Assembly (NCBI GenBank): GCA_947570615.1
Contig: CANOVJ010000008.1
Span: 43,966 to 107,965, forward strand
DNA from: an uncultured Lachnospiraceae bacterium
Lineage (GTDB): Bacteria > Bacillota > Clostridia > Lachnospirales > Lachnospiraceae
DNA: 64,000 nt
Direction: 5' to 3'
Position 1 is the stretch's first letter, and each line of letters opens with the position of its first letter. A program made the position numbers and the translations under genes. This document shows positions 61,630 to 64,000 of the stretch, in pieces. The notes below the pieces were generated by a model. That model saw nothing but the letters and a program-made list of their open reading frames with translations. It ran no database searches and was not told the origin of the DNA.

Positions 61630-63021
61630 ATGAATACGAAGCAAAGTAGTATGAATTGGGGATATATGGATCCTGACGATTTACCACAATCTCCAATAAT
61701 AGCAGAGGGGAAAGGGGAATTAGCAGTTTGTATTCCCACGTATTGCCGGAAAGCTATTGTCGAGGAATTATTAAAGACCAACATGGAGCTGTTTTTGAAA
61801 TATGGAATCGACGTGTATATTTATGATTCCAGCGATGATGATCATACGCAATTGCTGGTGGAGACATGGCAGAAGATATATTTTAATTTATACTATGTCC
61901 GCTTTCCGCCTGAACTACATTCAAATATGAAGGTGTATAAGATATTTCAAAAATATTCCTTATATAAGGATTATGACTATCTATGGGTCTGTAGTGATTC
62001 CATCAGGTGGGCGGAGGAAGTAATTATACAGGTAAAGAATCAGTTAGCTAACGGTTATGATATGATAGTAATTAATTATAGAGATGAAAGTCATTCAGGA
62101 GAAAAGGAGTATTGTGATCCTGTCTTTTTTGCCAAAGAATGCGGGTGGCATTTGACGTTATATGGCGCCACCGTTCTGAATACGCACACAATGCTTGAAA
62201 ATGTTAACTGGAAAGAACTGCAAAAGAAATATAATAAACCTGAACGAGTAAATCATTCTCACGTGTGCTTTTATCTTGAACAGATAGCAGCGTTAAAAAA
62301 GTTTTCTGCCAAATGTCTGAATTATCCCCGGAAGGTTTTAATGTCAACATCATTAAAGAGACATTCAACATGGCGGAAAGAGACGTTTTATGTGTGGGGG
62401 TACTGTTTCCCTGATGCGATAAATGCATTGCCCCAATATTACAGAAAGAGTGTGAAAAAAGAGATAATAAAGAAAAACGGGAAATATGGAGATGTATTGG
62501 ATGCTTGTAATTTGTTGGCATTGCGGGCTGACGGGTTATATGATATGGAGATTTATAAGGAATACAAGAAGGATTGGCATGCGCTTACAGATGTGCCCAA
62601 ATGGAGACTGAGAAAGATTGCTCGAATGTCCCCGGAACAGGTAAAGAAAGAACAAATATTGCAACAGATTGGAAAACAGAAGATAGATCAGCATAAAAAG
62701 CAGATTAATGAATTAAGGAAGTTTGCCTGTCGACAGAAAAAACTGTATATATACGGTGCAGGGAAGTGCGCCATAAGATATGCAGGCTATTTGGACAATA
62801 TGCAGATCAAATATGAAGGATTTATAGTATCTGAAAAAGGGCAGAACAGCACGGAGATAAATAATCATTCGGTTTTTGCTTTAGCAGAACTGGATTTGTC
62901 AGGGAAGAATATTGGTATTATTCTGGCATTAAATCCAACCAACCAGTGCCAGGTGAAGGAAATTCTAAAAGAGAGAAGAATAGATAAAAACGTTTACAGT
63001 GAATATATTGTCAGCATATAG
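61630..63021 (+). CDS. GT-A-like glycosyltransferase with C-terminal Rossmann-like module
   Basis: This protein has 463 residues. Residues 30-230 look like a GT-A domain: LAVCIPTYCRKAIVEELL, VYIYDSSDDDHTQL, YDYLWVCSDSIRWAEE in the place of the DxD, and VNHSHVCFYLEQIAAL. Residues 230-365 are helical and very polar. The module closes the protein (LYIYGAGKCAIRYA, GFIVSEKGQNS, IGIILALNPT). It is the last sugar gene before the recombinase region. The domain is divergent from GT2, so substrate and even activity are uncertain. Confidence 0.7.
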   Translation: MNTKQSSMNWGYMDPDDLPQSPIIAEGKGELAVCIPTYCRKAIVEELLKTNMELFLKYGIDVYIYDSSDDDHTQLLVETWQKIYFNLYYVRFPPELHSNMKVYKIFQKYSLYKDYDYLWVCSDSIRWAEEVIIQVKNQLANGYDMIVINYRDESHSGEKEYCDPVFFAKECGWHLTLYGATVLNTHTMLENVNWKELQKKYNKPERVNHSHVCFYLEQIAALKKFSAKCLNYPRKVLMSTSLKRHSTWRKETFYVWGYCFPDAINALPQYYRKSVKKEIIKKNGKYGDVLDACNLLALRADGLYDMEIYKEYKKDWHALTDVPKWRLRKIARMSPEQVKKEQILQQIGKQKIDQHKKQINELRKFACRQKKLYIYGAGKCAIRYAGYLDNMQIKYEGFIVSEKGQNSTEINNHSVFALAELDLSGKNIGIILALNPTNQCQVKEILKERRIDKNVYSEYIVSI

Positions 63022-63053
63022 CTTCCAGGGGAAATAGTTGGAAGTGTATATAG

Positions 63054-63082
63054 TTGAAATATTGATGTTACTTATCTACAAT
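63054..63082 (+). promoter_or_regulatory. Sigma-A-type promoter at the end of the sugar block
   Basis: TTGAAA (63054-63059), a 17-bp spacer and TACAAT (63077-63082) match the consensus at five of six bases each. Transcription would begin near 63089, ahead of the 9-codon peptide, the terminator and the recombinase gene. Confidence 0.65.
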
Positions 63083-63120
63083 TGTAGCCTCGATTGGAAT
63101 TTTGTAATCAGGCAGGAAAT

Positions 63121-63150
63121 ATGTTTAAGGATGTTCCTGATAAGGCTTGA
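63121..63150 (+). CDS. Possible 9-residue leader peptide
   Basis: ATG 63121 follows a GCAGG-like site and encodes MFKDVPDKA before TGA. It lies between a promoter and a terminator. TTCCTGA (63134-63140) within it can pair with CAGGAA at 63113 or, more stably, with TCAGGAA (63170-63176) in the terminator loop. It could be a leader for attenuation; length alone gives weak support. Confidence 0.3.
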   Translation: MFKDVPDKA

Positions 63151-63159
63151 AAGGGTAAA

Positions 63160-63201
63160 ATAAAGTGTGTCAGGAAATACGTATGGCACACTTTATTTTT
63201 T
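63160..63201 (+). terminator. Rho-independent terminator after the sugar block
   Basis: TAAAGTGTG (63161-63169) pairs with CACACTTTA (63187-63195), and a T-rich stretch follows to 63201. It would stop read-through from the long sugar transcript and from the local promoter. Confidence 0.75.
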
Positions 63202-63255
63202 ATGTGAGATGAAAGAATATATCAGGCCGGATTCTGAGACATTCTCACATCTCAA

Positions 63256-63297
63256 AAACGGTAGATAGTTGGTCTGAAGATCTGCTATCTGCCGTTT
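63256..63297. other. Inverted repeat in the recombinase leader
   Basis: AAACGGTAGATAG (63256-63268) pairs with CTATCTGCCGTTT (63285-63297) with one G-U mismatch. It lies about 70 bp before the recombinase ATG. It may be a regulatory hairpin or a binding or crossover site. The rest of the 63022-63366 gap holds the promoter, peptide and terminator listed separately. Confidence 0.55.
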
Positions 63298-63366
63298 ATT
63301 TGCGTAAAGCATCATCAAGTAGTTCACTGGATAACAAAATACTGAAAAATCCTGAGGAGAAAAGCA

Positions 63367-63963
63367 ATGGGGACAATGTATGGCTATGCACGTGTAAGTA
63401 CAAAAGAGCAAAAAGAAGACAGGCAGATGATTGCACTATGCGAGAAAGGAGTTGATGAAAAATATATCTTCCTGGATAAACAGTCCGGAAAGGATTTCGA
63501 GCGTTCCATGTATAAAAGGTTGCTGAGAAAACTGAAACCGGATGATCTGCTTTATGTAAAAAGCATAGACCGGCTGGGAAGGAATTATGAGGAGATTCTG
63601 GAGCAGTGGAGAGTCCTGACGAAAGAAAAGAGGGTAGATATTGTGGTGCTGGATATGCCGCTTCTGGATACGAGGCGGGGAAAGGATCTGATGGGGACCT
63701 TCCTGAGCGATATTGTATTGCAGGTTCTGTCTTTTGTGGCTGAAAATGAAAGAAAGAATATCAAACAGAGACAGAAGGAAGGAATCGAGGCGGCAAAACT
63801 GCGCGGCGTCCGGTTTGGAAGACCGGCAAAACCGCTCCCGGAGAATTTTGAGGAAGTTTTCAGCCAATGGATGGAAAAGAAAATTACAGGGAAGGAGGCG
63901 GCCAGACGGTGTAATATGCCATTGTCAACCTTCCTTGAAAAAGCGAAGAAAAGAATGATTTGA
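63367..63963 (+). CDS. Small serine recombinase (resolvase/invertase family)
   Basis: This 198-residue site-specific recombinase has YGYARVSTKEQ with catalytic S11 and supporting R9, VKSIDRLGRN (R69, R72 region), a long E-helix (SFVAENERKNIKQRQKEGI) and a C-terminal helix-turn-helix (TGKEAARRCNMPLSTFLEKA). The length is that of Tn3-type resolvases and Hin-type invertases, not of large phage integrases. GAGGAG precedes the ATG. At the border of a surface-polysaccharide locus it may invert or resolve DNA to vary expression; no paired crossover site is recognised in the window. Base use is closer to the left part than to the AT-rich block. Confidence 0.9.
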   Translation: MGTMYGYARVSTKEQKEDRQMIALCEKGVDEKYIFLDKQSGKDFERSMYKRLLRKLKPDDLLYVKSIDRLGRNYEEILEQWRVLTKEKRVDIVVLDMPLLDTRRGKDLMGTFLSDIVLQVLSFVAENERKNIKQRQKEGIEAAKLRGVRFGRPAKPLPENFEEVFSQWMEKKITGKEAARRCNMPLSTFLEKAKKRMI

Positions 63964-64000
63964 TCAGAGATAAAAGGTGGTTTCAAAAAGGTGTACTTTT

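Noticed and set aside
63193-63411. A - strand frame over the recombinase leader
   Set aside because: It spans the terminator and hairpin and overlaps the recombinase start. Composition and lack of a start site make it unlikely.
63367-63963. IS607-type transposase
   Set aside because: The protein has the catalytic domain first and a C-terminal helix-turn-helix, unlike IS607 TnpA with its N-terminal MerR-like domain, and no TnpB follows.
1-64000. CRISPR arrays, rRNA, tRNA and insertion sequences
   Set aside because: I saw no regularly spaced repeats, no rRNA-like conserved stretches, no T-loop-like GGTTCGAATCC segments and no transposase frames with flanking inverted repeats.

Overview
The window is one long run of surface-polysaccharide genes. 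Every supported gene reads on the + strand, from the left edge to about 63.0 kb, and a small serine recombinase gene closes the right end. Strong AGGAGG-type ribosome sites, frequent GTG/TTG starts, TagD/TagF/LicC-like teichoic-type enzymes, PglK-like ABC flippases and many low-GC stretches suggest a Gram-positive gut Clostridia genome, most likely Lachnospiraceae. That placement is inference from gene content. I found no rRNA, tRNA, CRISPR array or insertion sequence.

Layout. (a) 0-9 kb: tail of a transferase, a CMP-sugar-acid cytidylyltransferase, two membrane proteins of which one is broken, then an HMGL-type aldolase, a KdsC-like phosphatase, a NodZ-like transferase and an O-acetyltransferase. 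(b) 9-26 kb: two PglK-like ABC exporters flank GT-C-type membrane transferases and the CDP-3,6-dideoxyhexose genes rfbH, rfbG and an SDR reductase. A consensus-like promoter sits just before rfbH. This block also holds a cytidylyltransferase-oxidoreductase fusion and a phosphoesterase-GDPD fusion. (c) 26.4-29.3 kb: an island unlike its surroundings, with a metallo-beta-lactamase-fold protein, a 29-codon gene, a TIR protein and two unknown proteins, closed by a terminator and a GC-rich structured patch. It looks like a conflict or defence cassette. (d) 29.7-35.3 kb: five tightly packed genes (class II aldolase, FGGY kinase, iron alcohol dehydrogenase, LicC-like cytidylyltransferase, TagF-like transferase) that could form a route to a CDP-activated alcohol and its transfer to a polymer. 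(e) 35.3-63.0 kb: a visibly AT-richer block of glycosyltransferases, methyltransferases, a radical SAM protein, a HAD-GmhA fusion with a short NeuB and a CMP transferase, an alpha-1,2-fucosyltransferase, a WbsX protein and a perosamine-type aminotransferase. (f) 63.0-64.0 kb: a promoter, 9-codon peptide and terminator resembling an attenuator, then the recombinase.

The most striking observation is in (e). Sixteen proteins with unrelated catalytic parts each carry the same type of roughly 80-100-residue Rossmann-like module, of pattern (I/V)(Y/F/W)GxGxxG followed by an (I/V)D(N/K/R/E)-like strand end. It is N-terminal in some, C-terminal in others, and in one it stands almost alone behind a membrane anchor. 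This suggests a shared docking or ligand-sensing domain that ties a glycan assembly line together.

Overall, cytosolic enzymes would make CMP-, CDP- and probably GDP-linked sugars, GT-A and GT-B enzymes would build units on a lipid carrier, the PglK-like transporters would flip them, and GT-C enzymes would decorate them outside. No Wzx or Wzy is visible, and neither are GDP-mannose or GDP-fucose synthesis genes or an RfbF glucose-1-phosphate cytidylyltransferase. These must lie elsewhere or be replaced.
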